This document shows positions 46,647 to 56,604 of a stretch of DNA of 64,000 nt, piece by piece. The stretch covers positions 434,001-498,000 of the forward strand of contig LVZB01000001.1 in the NCBI GenBank assembly GCA_023101485.1. Reading direction: 5' to 3'. Each line of letters opens with the position of its first letter. Within the stretch, counting starts at the first letter, position 1. The notes under the pieces were generated by a model. That model worked only from the letters and a program-made list of their open reading frames with translations. It made no database searches and was not told the origin of the DNA. The DNA comes from Pasteurellaceae bacterium Macca (lineage in GTDB: Bacteria > Pseudomonadota > Gammaproteobacteria > Enterobacterales > Pasteurellaceae). The translations under genes and the position numbers were made by a program.

Positions 46647-48917
46647 ATGACAATTTCTCATATCTTAGGCTTCCCTCGTGTGGGGGCAAAACGCGAACTC
46701 AAATTTGCCCAAGAGCGTTACTGGCGTAAAGAAATTGCAGAGCAAGATTTACAAGATTTAGCCAAAGCATTACGGGAAAAAAACTGGAAACACCAAGCTG
46801 CGGCGAATGTAGATTACGTTGCCGTGGGGGATTTCACTTTCTACGACCACATTTTAGATCTTCAAGTCGCAACCGGGGCGATTCCTGCACGCTTTGGTTT
46901 TGATAGTCAAAACTTAACCCTTGACCAATATTTCCAACTCGCTCGTGGTAACAAAGAACAGTTCGCCATTGAGATGACCAAATGGTTTGATACCAACTAC
47001 CACTACCTTGTGCCAGAGTTCCAAAAAAATACCCAATTCAAAGCGAATCCGGCTCACTATGTGAATCAAATCCGTGAAGCGAAAGCCTTAGGTTTAAATG
47101 TGAAACCGGTGATCGTCGGCCCTCTCACTTTCCTTTGGTTAGGTAAAGAAAAAGGCGAAGCCTTTAACCGTTTTGAGTTATTAAATCGCTTAGTGCCAGT
47201 CTATACTGAAATTTTAAATGCGCTTGTTGCCGAAGGAGCAGAGTGGATTCAAATTGATGAACCCGCATTAGCGCTTGATTTACCAAGTGAATGGGTTGAA
47301 GCCTATAAAGCGGTGTATGCGGAACTAGCCAAAGTTAATGCGAAATTACTCCTTGCAACCTATTTTGGTTCTGTGGCAGAACATGCAGAACTTCTCAAAG
47401 GCTTACCTGTTGATGGCTTACACTTAGATTTAATCCGCGCACCTGAACAACTTTCTGCCTTTGAAGATTACAGCAAAGTGCTTTCTGCGGGTGTGATTGA
47501 AGGACGTAACATCTGGCGTGCTAATCTCAACAGCGTTCTTGATCGTCTTGACCCCCTCAAAGCTAAACTGGGGGAGCGTTTATGGATTGCACCAAGTTGC
47601 TCCCTACTCCACACACCATTTGATTTAGAAGTGGAAGTGCAGTTAAAAGCGAAAAATCCTGCCCTTTACTCTTGGCTTGCTTTCACCTTACAAAAAGTGG
47701 AAGAGTTAAATGTCTTAAAACAGGCTTTAACTAACGGTCGAGATGCGGTGAAAGCCGCATTAGCCGACAGCCAAGCCGCTGCCGATGCGCGTGCAAACAG
47801 CAAAGAGATTCACCGCCTAGAAGTGGCTGAACGTTTAGCCAACTTACCGGCTGATGCAGATAAACGCCAATCACCGTTTGCTGAGCGTATCGCCAAACAA
47901 AATGCGTGGTTAAACTTACCACTGCTTCCAACAACAAACATTGGTTCTTTCCCACAAACTACGGAAATTCGCCACGCTCGTGCAAGTTTCAAAAAAGGTG
48001 ATTTAAGCCTTGAAGATTACGAAACCGCGATGAAAAAAGAGATCGAATATGTCGTCCGTCGCCAAGAAGCGCTTGATCTTGATGTGCTTGTTCATGGGGA
48101 AGCTGAACGTAACGATATGGTGGAATACTTCGGTGAATTGTTAGACGGTTTTGCCTTTACCAAATTTGGTTGGGTACAAAGCTACGGCTCACGTTGCGTT
48201 AAACCACCGGTGATTTACGGTGATGTGGTTCGCCCAGAGCCAATGACAGTACGTTGGTCACAATATGCCCAAAGCCTCACACAAAAAGTGATGAAAGGCA
48301 TGCTCACCGGCCCTGTCACTATTCTTCAATGGTCTTTCGTGCGTAATGATATTCCACGCTCAACCGTCTGTAAGCAAATCGGTGTGGCATTATCTGATGA
48401 AGTGTTAGATCTCGAAAAAGCAGGCATCAAAGTCATTCAAATTGATGAACCGGCAATTCGTGAAGGCTTACCACTCAAACGTGCCGATTGGGATGCCTAT
48501 TTACAATGGGCAGGCGAAGCGTTCCGTTTAAGCTATATGGGCGTTGCCGATGATACGCAAATTCACACTCATATGTGTTACTCTGAATTTAACGATATCT
48601 TACCTGCGATTGCCGGCTTAGATGCGGATGTGATCACCATTGAAACGTCCCGTTCTGATATGGAACTTCTCACTGCATTTGGTGATTTCAAATATCCAAA
48701 TGACATTGGCCCGGGTGTTTATGATATTCACAGCCCACGCGTGCCAACGGAAGAAGAGATCGAACGTCTATTACGCAAAGCGTTAAACGTTGTGCCAAAA
48801 GAGCGTTTATGGGTCAATCCAGACTGTGGTTTAAAAACTCGTGGCTGGCCAGAAACCATCGCACAGCTTGAAGTGATGATGAAAGTCACCAAAAAATTAC
48901 GAGCTGAATTAGCGTAA
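46647..48917 (+). CDS. metE: Cobalamin-independent methionine synthase
   Basis: Transfers methyl from 5-methyltetrahydropteroyltri-L-glutamate to homocysteine. 756 residues (E. coli 753). Two homologous barrels; N-terminal [21 protein letters not shown], linker, and C-terminal catalytic half from about 430 ([19 protein letters not shown]). Zinc ligands: HMCYSEF (His and Cys near 642-645), Glu in [12 protein letters not shown], Cys in [18 protein letters not shown] ribosome-binding site. Controlled by the MetJ boxes upstream. Confidence 0.98.
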   Translation: MTISHILGFPRVGAKRELKFAQERYWRKEIAEQDLQDLAKALREKNWKHQAAANVDYVAVGDFTFYDHILDLQVATGAIPARFGFDSQNLTLDQYFQLARGNKEQFAIEMTKWFDTNYHYLVPEFQKNTQFKANPAHYVNQIREAKALGLNVKPVIVGPLTFLWLGKEKGEAFNRFELLNRLVPVYTEILNALVAEGAEWIQIDEPALALDLPSEWVEAYKAVYAELAKVNAKLLLATYFGSVAEHAELLKGLPVDGLHLDLIRAPEQLSAFEDYSKVLSAGVIEGRNIWRANLNSVLDRLDPLKAKLGERLWIAPSCSLLHTPFDLEVEVQLKAKNPALYSWLAFTLQKVEELNVLKQALTNGRDAVKAALADSQAAADARANSKEIHRLEVAERLANLPADADKRQSPFAERIAKQNAWLNLPLLPTTNIGSFPQTTEIRHARASFKKGDLSLEDYETAMKKEIEYVVRRQEALDLDVLVHGEAERNDMVEYFGELLDGFAFTKFGWVQSYGSRCVKPPVIYGDVVRPEPMTVRWSQYAQSLTQKVMKGMLTGPVTILQWSFVRNDIPRSTVCKQIGVALSDEVLDLEKAGIKVIQIDEPAIREGLPLKRADWDAYLQWAGEAFRLSYMGVADDTQIHTHMCYSEFNDILPAIAGLDADVITIETSRSDMELLTAFGDFKYPNDIGPGVYDIHSPRVPTEEEIERLLRKALNVVPKERLWVNPDCGLKTRGWPETIAQLEVMMKVTKKLRAELA

Positions 48918-48931
48918 TACCTATCCAATAA

Positions 48932-48958
48932 AAAATCCCGCAATCTAGCGGGATTTTT
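48932..48958. terminator. Terminator between metE and the AhpD-like gene
   Basis: AAAATCCCGC (48932-48941) and GCGGGATTTT (48948-48957) flank a 6-nt loop, with A- and T-runs outside; serves both convergent genes. Confidence 0.88.
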
Positions 48959-49014
48959 CTTTCTAGCGATTTAGCTTTTAGAAAAGGATAAATTTAACTT
49001 TCTCTGCGATTAGC

Positions 49015-49365
49015 TTATAGAGAACATTTTTTTTGTACATCTATCGCTTCTAATGCACGCAATGCATAGGTATAAGCCGCCCCAGCATTTAAAGCAATAG
49101 CCGTAGCCAATGCACCTGCAATTTCGCTATCTGTTGCGCCTAATTTACATGCTTTTTCTGCATGAACACTGATACAACTTTCACAACGTGTGGTAACCGC
49201 AACAGCAATCGCAATTAGCTCACGTGTTTTTTCATCTAACGCTTCAGCCGCAGCAGCCTCATCTAAAGAAAGATAAGCTTGTAGCATTTTAGGATGCTTT
49301 TTACCTAATTCACCAAATGATTTTTTTACATGGGCAGTATGCTCAGTCCAATTATTAAAAGACAT
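49015..49365 (-). CDS. Carboxymuconolactone decarboxylase (AhpD-like) family protein
   Basis: 116 residues, all-helical CMD fold. The redox CxxC plus downstream His of AhpD-type proteins is seen in TRCESCISVHAEKA (near 60-73). Probably a thiol-disulfide protein in peroxide defence; the substrate is unknown and no peroxiredoxin gene is adjacent. Ends KKCSL, with a second C-terminal Cys. GGAGAA ribosome-binding site. Confidence 0.82.
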   Translation of the reverse strand: MSFNNWTEHTAHVKKSFGELGKKHPKMLQAYLSLDEAAAAEALDEKTRELIAIAVAVTTRCESCISVHAEKACKLGATDSEIAGALATAIALNAGAAYTYALRALEAIDVQKKCSL

Positions 49366-49534
49366 AATTTCTCCTTCTGTTGATAAAAATCCGAAAATAA
49401 TGCGAGCCAGAATAATAGTACAAGAAAATAAAATATGCCACTCAACTGACGATAATGTGAACGCAAAAACTATAAAAAATTAAATATTTCAAAGATAGGT
49501 AAAATCCAAGAAACAGAAATACGACAAGTTTTCC

Positions 49535-50098
49535 CTACTCTGTCGATTCACTTTCTTCTTCCAACTCATCAGCCATTGCTGATAAAGCATCCCTTGTCAG
49601 CTGTGCCAATGCTTTATAGAAACCACTGTCGAAAGCCTCTACTTTACCTAGAAATTTCCCCAAACAAGGTAAAACAAAATGTTCAAAAAAGGTTTGTTGA
49701 AGGGCGGTAGAATCAAGGTTATCTTCAATCCATGATGCACTTAGAAGTAAAAGGGCGACATGATCGACATTTTCCACCACAGGCATTCCACGTTGTTGGC
49801 GGAAAACTTGAAACTCATCAGCAGAAATACCATAGTCGGAACAAGCGGTCGAAATTTCCCCACTTTTTGCAAAAAGGCGTTCATAGTGGGGTTGAAGCTC
49901 GACGGGGTTCGCCTGCTGTGCCAAAATAGCTAAGGCATTGTCGCTTTGGCTATCGGTAGATAACGCCCATGTTTGTTGCAAATTGCCTTGCTTTAACCAC
50001 TCAAAAGTCCCCCCTAAAATTGGATCAGTTGGTGAGCGATAAAATAAATTGCCAAACAGACGGCAAAGGAGCGAAAAATCGTTAATTGTTTGATTCAT
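49535..50098 (-). CDS. TorD/DmsD-family Tat redox-enzyme chaperone
   Basis: 187 residues, all-helical. [16 protein letters not shown] (about 9-24), [19 protein letters not shown] and [16 protein letters not shown] with the family's conserved D-H pair. Such chaperones bind Tat signal peptides of molybdoenzymes such as DMSO or TMAO reductases before export. No molybdoenzyme gene is in the window, so the client is unknown. Very acidic C-terminal tail. Divergent from nfo. Confidence 0.8.
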   Translation of the reverse strand: MNQTINDFSLLCRLFGNLFYRSPTDPILGGTFEWLKQGNLQQTWALSTDSQSDNALAILAQQANPVELQPHYERLFAKSGEISTACSDYGISADEFQVFRQQRGMPVVENVDHVALLLLSASWIEDNLDSTALQQTFFEHFVLPCLGKFLGKVEAFDSGFYKALAQLTRDALSAMADELEEESESTE

Positions 50099-50150
50099 AT
50101 TGCTTAATCAAGTAAAAAGAAAGCAAGTTTACACGAAAAGAGGAAAAAAG

Positions 50151-50996
50151 ATGAAATATATTGGTGCTCATGTCAGCGCATCCGGTGGCGTTGAAAATGC
50201 CATTTTACGCAGTGTCGAAATTGGTGGAAATGCGTTTGCATTATTTACGAAAAACCAACGCCAATGGAAAGCTCCGCCCCTTAAAGCCGAAAGCATTGCA
50301 AAATTTAAACGATTTTGCACCGCTCACCAATTCTCACCGGAGCAAATTCTTCCCCACGACAGCTATTTAATTAACCTAGGTAACCCAGAGGCAGAAAATC
50401 TAGCGAAATCCCGCGAAGCCTTTATTGATGAAATGCAACGTTGTGATCAACTTGGCTTGAAACTTCTTAATTTTCACCCTGGTAGCCATTTAAATAAAAT
50501 CTCAGAAAAAGCGTGTTTAGCCCGTATCGCGGAATCCCTCAATCTGGCTATTCAGGCAGTGCCTAATGTGATTGCCGTGCTTGAAAATACTGCCGGTCAA
50601 GGCTCTAACCTCGGTTGGCGATTTGAACATTTAGCAGAAATTATTGAGCAAGTGGAAGATAAAAGCCGTGTTGGCGTCTGTTTAGATACCTGTCACCTCT
50701 TTTCCGCAGGCTATGATATTCAAAGCTATACCGCTAGTGAAGCCACCTTTGCAGAGTTCGATAAGGTTGTCGGCTTTAACTATCTTCGAGGAATGCATCT
50801 CAATGGTTCAAAAACCCCCTTAGGTAGCCGAGTGGATCGCCACGATACTCTAAGGGGAGGAACAATCGGCACAGAAGTGTTCCAATTTATTATGCAAAGC
50901 CCACATTTTGACCGCATTCCGCTGATTTTAGAAACCATTGAGCCTGAGAATTGGGCAGATGAAATAAAATTTTTACGTGATATGGAACTAAAATAG
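50151..50996 (+). CDS. nfo: Endonuclease IV
   Basis: Zinc-dependent AP endonuclease of base-excision repair. 281 residues from ATG 50151 ([17 protein letters not shown]); a 17-codon upstream frame is not family-like, and AGAGGA lies before 50151. TIM-barrel metal motifs: [51 protein letters not shown] and LETIEPE. Complete. Terminator at 51018-51046. Confidence 0.97.
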   Translation: MKYIGAHVSASGGVENAILRSVEIGGNAFALFTKNQRQWKAPPLKAESIAKFKRFCTAHQFSPEQILPHDSYLINLGNPEAENLAKSREAFIDEMQRCDQLGLKLLNFHPGSHLNKISEKACLARIAESLNLAIQAVPNVIAVLENTAGQGSNLGWRFEHLAEIIEQVEDKSRVGVCLDTCHLFSAGYDIQSYTASEATFAEFDKVVGFNYLRGMHLNGSKTPLGSRVDRHDTLRGGTIGTEVFQFIMQSPHFDRIPLILETIEPENWADEIKFLRDMELK

Positions 50997-51017
50997 GTTA
51001 TACTCCTCCAACCACTT

Positions 51018-51046
51018 GGCTTTATTGCAAAATAAAGCCTTTTTTA
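51018..51046 (+). terminator. Terminator of nfo
   Basis: GGCTTTATT (51018-51026), loop GCAA, AATAAAGCC (51031-51039), then a T-run; perfect 9-bp stem. Confidence 0.9.
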
Positions 51047-51104
51047 TTGATTATTATTTACTCAGGAGCTTTTCGCTTTTACTGTTCTGGCGAGACAAAA
51101 TGTT

Positions 51105-51644
51105 ATGCAAAAACGATTTTTAACTTTCACAAAAACCTTTTCAACTGCCGTTGTTCTTTCTGGAATACTACTTGCCCCCCAAGCAATGGCAAGTTTAAGT
51201 ACCAAAGCGGCAACCCCAACTCAACTGATTAAAGCTACTGCGGCACCCGAAGCGTTAGCCCAAAGCAAAGCCACCGTTTCAACGTCTAGCTCTAACCAAA
51301 AAGTGCTTTCAGCATATCGCCAATGGGCAGGAACACGTTACCGTTTAGGTGGCACAAGCCATTCAGGGATTGACTGCTCAGCTTTTGTGAGAGCCACAAT
51401 GAGTTCTGCCTTTAATTTACATCTCCCACGTTCTACTATGGGGCAAAAAACTGTTGGACGTTCTATTTCTAAATCTGAATTACGCCCTGGCGATTTAGTC
51501 TTTTTCCGTAAAAATCACCATGTGGGTGTTTATATCGGTGGGGGTAAATTTGTCCATGCCAGTTCAAGCCGTGGTGTGACCACAAGCTCCCTGTCTGAGG
51601 GATATTGGACGAGAAACTATACCCAATCTCGCCGAGTCCTCTAA
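51105..51644 (+). CDS. NlpC/P60 peptidoglycan hydrolase (MepS/Spr-like), without lipobox
   Basis: 179 residues. Signal sequence (about 1-29, VVLSGILLAPQAMA then SLSTKA) of the ordinary type, with no Cys at the cleavage site, unlike lipoprotein MepS. A Thr/Ser/Ala-rich linker follows to about 65. NlpC/P60 domain: WAGTRYRLGGTSHSGIDCSAFVR with the catalytic Cys near 91, LRPGDLVFF, and HVGVYIGGGKFVHASSS with the catalytic His. Likely a periplasmic DD- or LD-endopeptidase acting on peptide cross-links. Confidence 0.87.
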   Translation: MQKRFLTFTKTFSTAVVLSGILLAPQAMASLSTKAATPTQLIKATAAPEALAQSKATVSTSSSNQKVLSAYRQWAGTRYRLGGTSHSGIDCSAFVRATMSSAFNLHLPRSTMGQKTVGRSISKSELRPGDLVFFRKNHHVGVYIGGGKFVHASSSRGVTTSSLSEGYWTRNYTQSRRVL

Positions 51645-51648
51645 TCCA

Positions 51649-52095
51649 TTAAGCCGCATAACGCTTTGCCGTTGTGCGGTTTCGCATTTGATGCACCACA
51701 TTGGTGATCACACCTGCTACTTGTAATTCATTCCATTCTCGAATCCGTAGATTCGGCTCTCGCACATCTAATGAAAAGAGAATTTTCTCGCCCTCGATCT
51801 CATTAAAGAATTGGTAAAATTTGTACTCCCCTGCTTTTTCAATCACAAAAAGATCATGAACTTCAATGCACTGATTATTCTCTACAATCAGTAAATCATT
51901 GAGTTCAATTCCCCAAGCAATTAAGTTTGGGTTTTTCACATGAATAAAAAAAGTATCCGTAGGGCGACGAATATAAAGAGAGTTTAAATCTAATTTGACA
52001 GATCTCTCACTATCTACATCACGATAAAGTGGGATCGGTTGATAGGATCTTTCTCGGGTAAGTTGTCGTAAATGTGCCATAATCATCTCTAACAT
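51649..52095 (-). CDS. UmuD-like S24-fold protein lacking protease residues
   Basis: 148 residues aligning with the C-terminal domain of UmuD/LexA: PLYRDVDSERSVKLDLNSLYIRRPTDTFFIHV, then IAWGIELNDLLIVEN. Where UmuD has GDSM with the catalytic Ser, this has KNPNL; where UmuD has the catalytic Lys (EFTVKRL), it has EYKFYQF. The N-terminal Cys-Gly cleavage site is also absent. So it resembles an already shortened, inert UmuD'. No umuC follows. A LexA box lies 24 bp upstream. The start could be the first ATG or Met 7 (MAHLRQ). Its 3' end lies 4 bp from the NlpC gene (convergent). Confidence 0.75.
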   Translation of the reverse strand: MLEMIMAHLRQLTRERSYQPIPLYRDVDSERSVKLDLNSLYIRRPTDTFFIHVKNPNLIAWGIELNDLLIVENNQCIEVHDLFVIEKAGEYKFYQFFNEIEGEKILFSLDVREPNLRIREWNELQVAGVITNVVHQMRNRTTAKRYAA

Positions 52096-52118
52096 GTTTT
52101 TTTATACAGTTAATTTTA

Positions 52119-52134
52119 CTGTTTAAATAAACAG
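52119..52134. promoter_or_regulatory. LexA (SOS) box of the UmuD-like gene
   Basis: CTGTTTAAATAAACAG, a perfect CTGT-N8-ACAG, with a further ACAGT...ACTGT pairing just downstream (52107-52122). The 25 bp at 52111-52135 recur exactly at 19629-19653 before rhuM. Confidence 0.88.
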
Positions 52135-52182
52135 TGTCAAGAGGAGCAACAATCTTTTTTGTAAATTTATCCATTTTGAAAT

Positions 52183-52221
52183 AAAAAAAAGACTGAATTC
52201 AATATGATATCGAATTCAATC
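52183..52221 (-). terminator. Terminator of the lpxC end of the dcw operon
   Basis: On the minus strand GGATTGAATTC (52221-52211) can pair with GAATTCAGTC (52200-52191), one G-U, followed by eight T (52190-52183). Confidence 0.75.
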
Positions 52222-52272
52222 CTTAATATTTTTAAAGCTATCTAATTTTTGAATTTCAGTTTTTAGGGAAAA

Positions 52273-53193
52273 TTAAATAAAAACTTGTTCTGTCATTCGA
52301 TAACCTTGAGGTGCCTGTGCTTTATCTTCAAAGGTCACAAATTCCCAAGCATTTTCACTCGCTAATACCGCTCGAAGCAATTTATTATTGAGACCATGCC
52401 CTGATTTATAAGCACTAAAATCCCCAAGAATGTTATAGCCACACATAAAAATATCGCCAATCGCATCAAGCATTTTATGACGAACAAGTTCATCTTTAAA
52501 ACGTAAGCCCTCTTCATTTAGGATACGGTATTCGTCCAATACAATGGCGTTATCAAGGCTACCACCTAGGGCAAGTCCGATAGATTGGAGATATTCCACA
52601 TCCTTCATAAAAGTAAAGGTTCTAGCACGGCTCAATTTTTGGATAAAATCTTGTGCTGAGAATGCCATTTTGTAGTTACGCACACTATTTGGAATCATCG
52701 GGTGGCTGAAATCAATGGTGAAATCTAATTTTAGCCCATGAGCGTAAGGTTTGATCTCTGCCCATTTATCCCCTTCTTCCACGCGAACGCTTTCTTTAAT
52801 ACGGATAAATTTCTTCGGTGCATCTTGCTCTTCAATACCCGCATCCAGTAATAAATAGATGAAAGGGCTTGATGAGCCATCCATAATTGGAATTTCAGGT
52901 GCATCCACTTCAACAATCACATTGTCTAAACCAAGAGCAGACATGGCAGCATTCAGATGCTCAACGGTAGAAATCCGAACACCTTCATCATTAATCATGC
53001 AAGTGCAAAGCGTAGTATCACGAATGGAATCTGCACTCGCAGGGAAATAAACGATAGGATCTAAATCCGTACGCGCGTAAATAATCCCCGTATTCGCAGG
53101 TGCTGGACGTAAGTTTAGCGTGACTTTTCTACCGCTATGTAGCCCAATACCTGTCACTTTGGCAGACTGCTTTAATGTACGTTGTTTAATCAT
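52273..53193 (-). CDS. lpxC: UDP-3-O-acyl-N-acetylglucosamine deacetylase
   Basis: Committed step of lipid A synthesis. 306 residues. Starts [24 protein letters not shown]. Zinc ligands: His in [14 protein letters not shown] (near 79), and [10 protein letters not shown] (near 237-246, His and Asp), with catalytic His in [12 protein letters not shown] (near 264). Last gene of the dcw cluster, 30 bp after ftsZ, its usual place. Confidence 0.97.
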   Translation of the reverse strand: MIKQRTLKQSAKVTGIGLHSGRKVTLNLRPAPANTGIIYARTDLDPIVYFPASADSIRDTTLCTCMINDEGVRISTVEHLNAAMSALGLDNVIVEVDAPEIPIMDGSSSPFIYLLLDAGIEEQDAPKKFIRIKESVRVEEGDKWAEIKPYAHGLKLDFTIDFSHPMIPNSVRNYKMAFSAQDFIQKLSRARTFTFMKDVEYLQSIGLALGGSLDNAIVLDEYRILNEEGLRFKDELVRHKMLDAIGDIFMCGYNILGDFSAYKSGHGLNNKLLRAVLASENAWEFVTFEDKAQAPQGYRMTEQVFI

Positions 53194-53223
53194 AAGTTAT
53201 CCTTATATCCCGTCGCTCTTTTC

Positions 53224-54483
53224 TTAACCATTATTATTATGATTTCTCATAAAGCCAGGGATAGTACTTGGCGACCACATCGCATTTGTATCCACATGTT
53301 GTGGAACCACTTTTTGTGGTTGAGCTTGAACAGGTTGTTCATATTGATTTTGTGTAACACCCATCGGATGCGTTCTATAAGGTTGAGGTGCGACATTTTC
53401 AGCAGATTGAGTACCTTGTGGATATGCATTCGGCTGAGCGGTGTAACCTTGTGCAATCGGGCGATGAACATTACCACCAATTGGATTCATTTTAGGCGGT
53501 GATAACGATTCTGCTTGCTGACCAATACCTGTCGCAACGATAGTCACACGCAATTTACCATTTAATTCTGGATCTTTTGCCGTACCAAAAATAGTTGCCG
53601 ACTCATCATCCGCAAAGGCATTAACTTGATCCATAATAATACCTAACTCGGTCAAGCTAAGATCACCATTTGATACGATATTCACTAAAATACCTTTTGC
53701 ACCGGAAAGATCAATATCTTCTAATAATGGGCTTGCAATCGCTTCTTGAATAGCTCGCTCTGCACGATCATCGCCATCTGCTTCAGCAGTTCCCATCATC
53801 GCACGCCCCATTTCAGACATTACAGTTTTCACGTCTGCAAAGTCCACATTCACAATACCTTCTTTGGTAATCATATCCGTAATGCCGATCACGGCATTAC
53901 GCAATACATCATTAGCGTAAGCAAAGGCTTCATCAACTTTGATACCTTTTGGTAATACTTTAGCTAAACGCTCATTTTGAATAATAATGAGTGTATCAAC
54001 ATGTTTACTTAATTCTCGAACACCTTGCTCTGCATAACCTGTGCGTTTTTTACCTTCGAATAAGAAAGGTTTAGTCACAATCGCAACAGTCAAAATACCT
54101 TTACTTTTGGCTAACTCTGCAATCACAGGTGCAGCCCCTGTACCAGAACCACCGCCCATACCAGCTGCGATAAAGACCATATCCGCACCATCAACCATAC
54201 GGCTTAAAGCGTCTTTGTCTTCTTCTGCTGCTTGGTGACCAACCATTGGGTTACCGCCGGCGCCTAAACCTTTAGTTAAGCCTGCACCGATTTGAATAGT
54301 ATTTGGAACAGCACTACTACGTAATACTTGCGCATCCGTATTTACAGAAAAGAATTCGACACTGCCTACATTATAGTCAACTAGTGTATTTACCATGTGG
54401 TTTAATGCGTTACCGCCACCGCCGCCAACACCGATAACCTTAATGACCGCATCTTGCGTTTCTTCATAAATAGGTTCAAACAT
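53224..54483 (-). CDS. ftsZ: Cell division protein FtsZ
   Basis: Tubulin-like GTPase forming the division ring. 419 residues. GTP-binding GVGGGGGNALNHM (about 18-30), tubulin signature GGGSGTGAAP (about 104-113), T7 synergy loop NVDFADVKTVM (about 204-214). A Gln/Pro/Asn-rich linker from about 320 leads to the C-terminal peptide STIPGFMRNHNNNG, the docking site for FtsA and ZipA. The linker is somewhat longer than in E. coli (383 residues). Confidence 0.98.
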   Translation of the reverse strand: MFEPIYEETQDAVIKVIGVGGGGGNALNHMVNTLVDYNVGSVEFFSVNTDAQVLRSSAVPNTIQIGAGLTKGLGAGGNPMVGHQAAEEDKDALSRMVDGADMVFIAAGMGGGSGTGAAPVIAELAKSKGILTVAIVTKPFLFEGKKRTGYAEQGVRELSKHVDTLIIIQNERLAKVLPKGIKVDEAFAYANDVLRNAVIGITDMITKEGIVNVDFADVKTVMSEMGRAMMGTAEADGDDRAERAIQEAIASPLLEDIDLSGAKGILVNIVSNGDLSLTELGIIMDQVNAFADDESATIFGTAKDPELNGKLRVTIVATGIGQQAESLSPPKMNPIGGNVHRPIAQGYTAQPNAYPQGTQSAENVAPQPYRTHPMGVTQNQYEQPVQAQPQKVVPQHVDTNAMWSPSTIPGFMRNHNNNG

Positions 54484-54528
54484 TCTAAAATTCTCCCTGC
54501 ATGTTGCGTTCCAACATTCACATATAAT

Positions 54529-55788
54529 TTAAAAAAACTTTTCTTGTAGCCATTTCGCGGCTTTTTTTGCAATATCTACCACGTCATCCATTTTTCCACT
54601 TTCATCACTTGATTCCACATCATTATGATGGGTATATTGAATTAAGCCGAGAACTGTTGCGTATTGTGGTTTATTCACATAATCCGTTAAACCAGTAATA
54701 TTCAACGGCGTACCAATGCGGACCTGTGAACCAAAGACAGATTTTGCACATTCTACAATATCTTCGATTTGAGAACCACCACCCGTTAGCACAAAACCTG
54801 CAATTAAGTCTTGTCTTATTCCTTTTTGGGTTAATTCATGGCGTAATTGAACCAATTCATTCTCAATCACTTGCAATAAATCATGATAACACTGTGCGGT
54901 GATATTAGACAACTGAGCCTTAGTAAAAGTTCGCGGAGTTCTGCCACCTAATCCCCCCACTTCGATTTTTTTCTCCGAAAATGTGGTCGGTGGGCTAATC
55001 GCGCTACCGTAATGTACCTTAATATTTTCTGCTTCATTACGAGATGTCGTGAATACTTGGGCAATATAATCAGTCACATGATTCCCACCATAAGGAAGTA
55101 CTTTACTAAAACGTAACGCCCCGCCAGTATAGACTAAAACATCCATCGTACCGCCACCAATATCAATCAGACAAACACCGAGTTCTTTTTCATCCTCAGT
55201 CAACACCGAATAACTCGATGCCAAACCCGAAAAGACAATTTGGTCGATCTTTAATTTACTCCCTTCCACTGCATTTTTTAAATTACGTAGCCAATCATTA
55301 TGGCAAGTAATTAGGTGAGCATTTGCTTGCAAACGCATACCCGATAAACCTAAGGGATTTTTAGTTGCAGGGAGCTGATCAACACGATATTCCTGAGGAA
55401 TAATATGCAACATTTCGAGCCCTTCGGGTAAACGAATCGAACGGGCAGAACGAAGAGCCTCATCTAAATCTGTCGATTTAACAATCCCTGAAAGAGTTTC
55501 ATGCCCCGTTTCATTTAAACCCCGAATATGTTGCCCTGAAATTGCTAAGGTAATGCCCATAATCTTACATTCAGAGGCAGATTCAGCTTCTTCAATGGCA
55601 CGTTGAATCGAGCTTACCGTAGCCTCCAAATCCACCACACCACCACCGGCAACACCTTTTGAAGGGCTCACTCCGGAGCCAATTACATTGATTACACCGT
55701 CGGGTAATACTTCGCCAACCACGGCGACGACTTTATGAGTGCCAACTTCTAGCCCCACGATAATTTTCGATTCTGCTACTTTTGTCAT
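54529..55788 (-). CDS. ftsA: Cell division protein FtsA
   Basis: Actin-like membrane anchor of the Z ring. 419 residues. Phosphate-1 region KIIVGLEVGTHKVVAVVGE, SHS2 (1C) domain around 85-165, phosphate-2 CLIDIGGGTMDVLVY (near 207), adenosine loop VLTGGGSQIEDI. Ends in an amphipathic helix AKKAAKWLQEKFF that binds the membrane. 45 bp upstream of ftsZ. Confidence 0.97.
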   Translation of the reverse strand: MTKVAESKIIVGLEVGTHKVVAVVGEVLPDGVINVIGSGVSPSKGVAGGGVVDLEATVSSIQRAIEEAESASECKIMGITLAISGQHIRGLNETGHETLSGIVKSTDLDEALRSARSIRLPEGLEMLHIIPQEYRVDQLPATKNPLGLSGMRLQANAHLITCHNDWLRNLKNAVEGSKLKIDQIVFSGLASSYSVLTEDEKELGVCLIDIGGGTMDVLVYTGGALRFSKVLPYGGNHVTDYIAQVFTTSRNEAENIKVHYGSAISPPTTFSEKKIEVGGLGGRTPRTFTKAQLSNITAQCYHDLLQVIENELVQLRHELTQKGIRQDLIAGFVLTGGGSQIEDIVECAKSVFGSQVRIGTPLNITGLTDYVNKPQYATVLGLIQYTHHNDVESSDESGKMDDVVDIAKKAAKWLQEKFF

Positions 55789-55824
55789 TTTTCTGCCATT
55801 ATTTGAATGTTTGCCAAGAGAATA

Positions 55825-56604
55825 TTATTGATTTCTAAACCCAACAGACGCACCATGTTCATAACGTAAATCGACATAAGCCAATCGCTTACCTTTTGGT
55901 ACATCAATTTCGGGAAAAATGGCAACAAAGCGGTCAATCTTAGGTAACCAATCGCCTCGACCAAGGCGTAATTCCACGCCATTATCTAAACGAATAGACC
56001 AAGAACCACGAATATCCATTGCTACCGAGTAAAGCCCTAAATGACGTGCTTGGAGATCTTGTTTAATCTTTGTCCACGCATTCAACACCGTTTTTCCTTC
56101 GCTATCCGGACCATATAAAATAGGCAAATCTACATTATCCAAACGCCCCTCTGGAAGCTCAAAAACGACTCCCTGATCCGAAACATACTTACTGTTATTC
56201 CAACGCGCCATGGGCCGATGCTCAATTAAGGTTAAATTGAGCTTATCGGGATAAATTTTCCTGACAATGACTTCTTTTATCCAAGGCAATTCAAGAAATT
56301 TCCCTTTGATTTCATCAACATCTTGGGAAAAATAGCCTTGTAAAACCGGCTCTTTAACCAAAATAGCACGAATATCCTCTTGATGAGTAAAACGGGTTTT
56401 ATGGGTTAGCGCATAAGCTCGAATAGGTCGAGAATCAAGTTTAGACAGAATATTTGCCCACTGACTATATACGCCGTATAAAAAGAGGGCACATAATAGC
56501 ACAATTGTTGGCTTAATAAAGACTCGCCAATTCATCGAGGTATTTGGCTTACTCGCCGTCGTAAATATTACCGACTGAGGTCTTCTTCGAAACAGCGAGA
56601 ACAT
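55825..56604 (-). CDS. ftsQ: Cell division protein FtsQ
   Basis: Bitopic inner-membrane protein that joins FtsB/FtsL to the divisome. 259 residues. Short Arg-rich cytoplasmic N-terminus (LFRRRPQ), one membrane span (about 29-48), POTRA domain (about 60-130, starting near YALTHKTRFTHQEDIRAIL) and beta domain with VFELPEGRLDNVDLPILYGP. Overlaps ddl by one base (ATG/TAA junction). Confidence 0.95.
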   Translation of the reverse strand: MFSLFRRRPQSVIFTTASKPNTSMNWRVFIKPTIVLLCALFLYGVYSQWANILSKLDSRPIRAYALTHKTRFTHQEDIRAILVKEPVLQGYFSQDVDEIKGKFLELPWIKEVIVRKIYPDKLNLTLIEHRPMARWNNSKYVSDQGVVFELPEGRLDNVDLPILYGPDSEGKTVLNAWTKIKQDLQARHLGLYSVAMDIRGSWSIRLDNGVELRLGRGDWLPKIDRFVAIFPEIDVPKGKRLAYVDLRYEHGASVGFRNQ

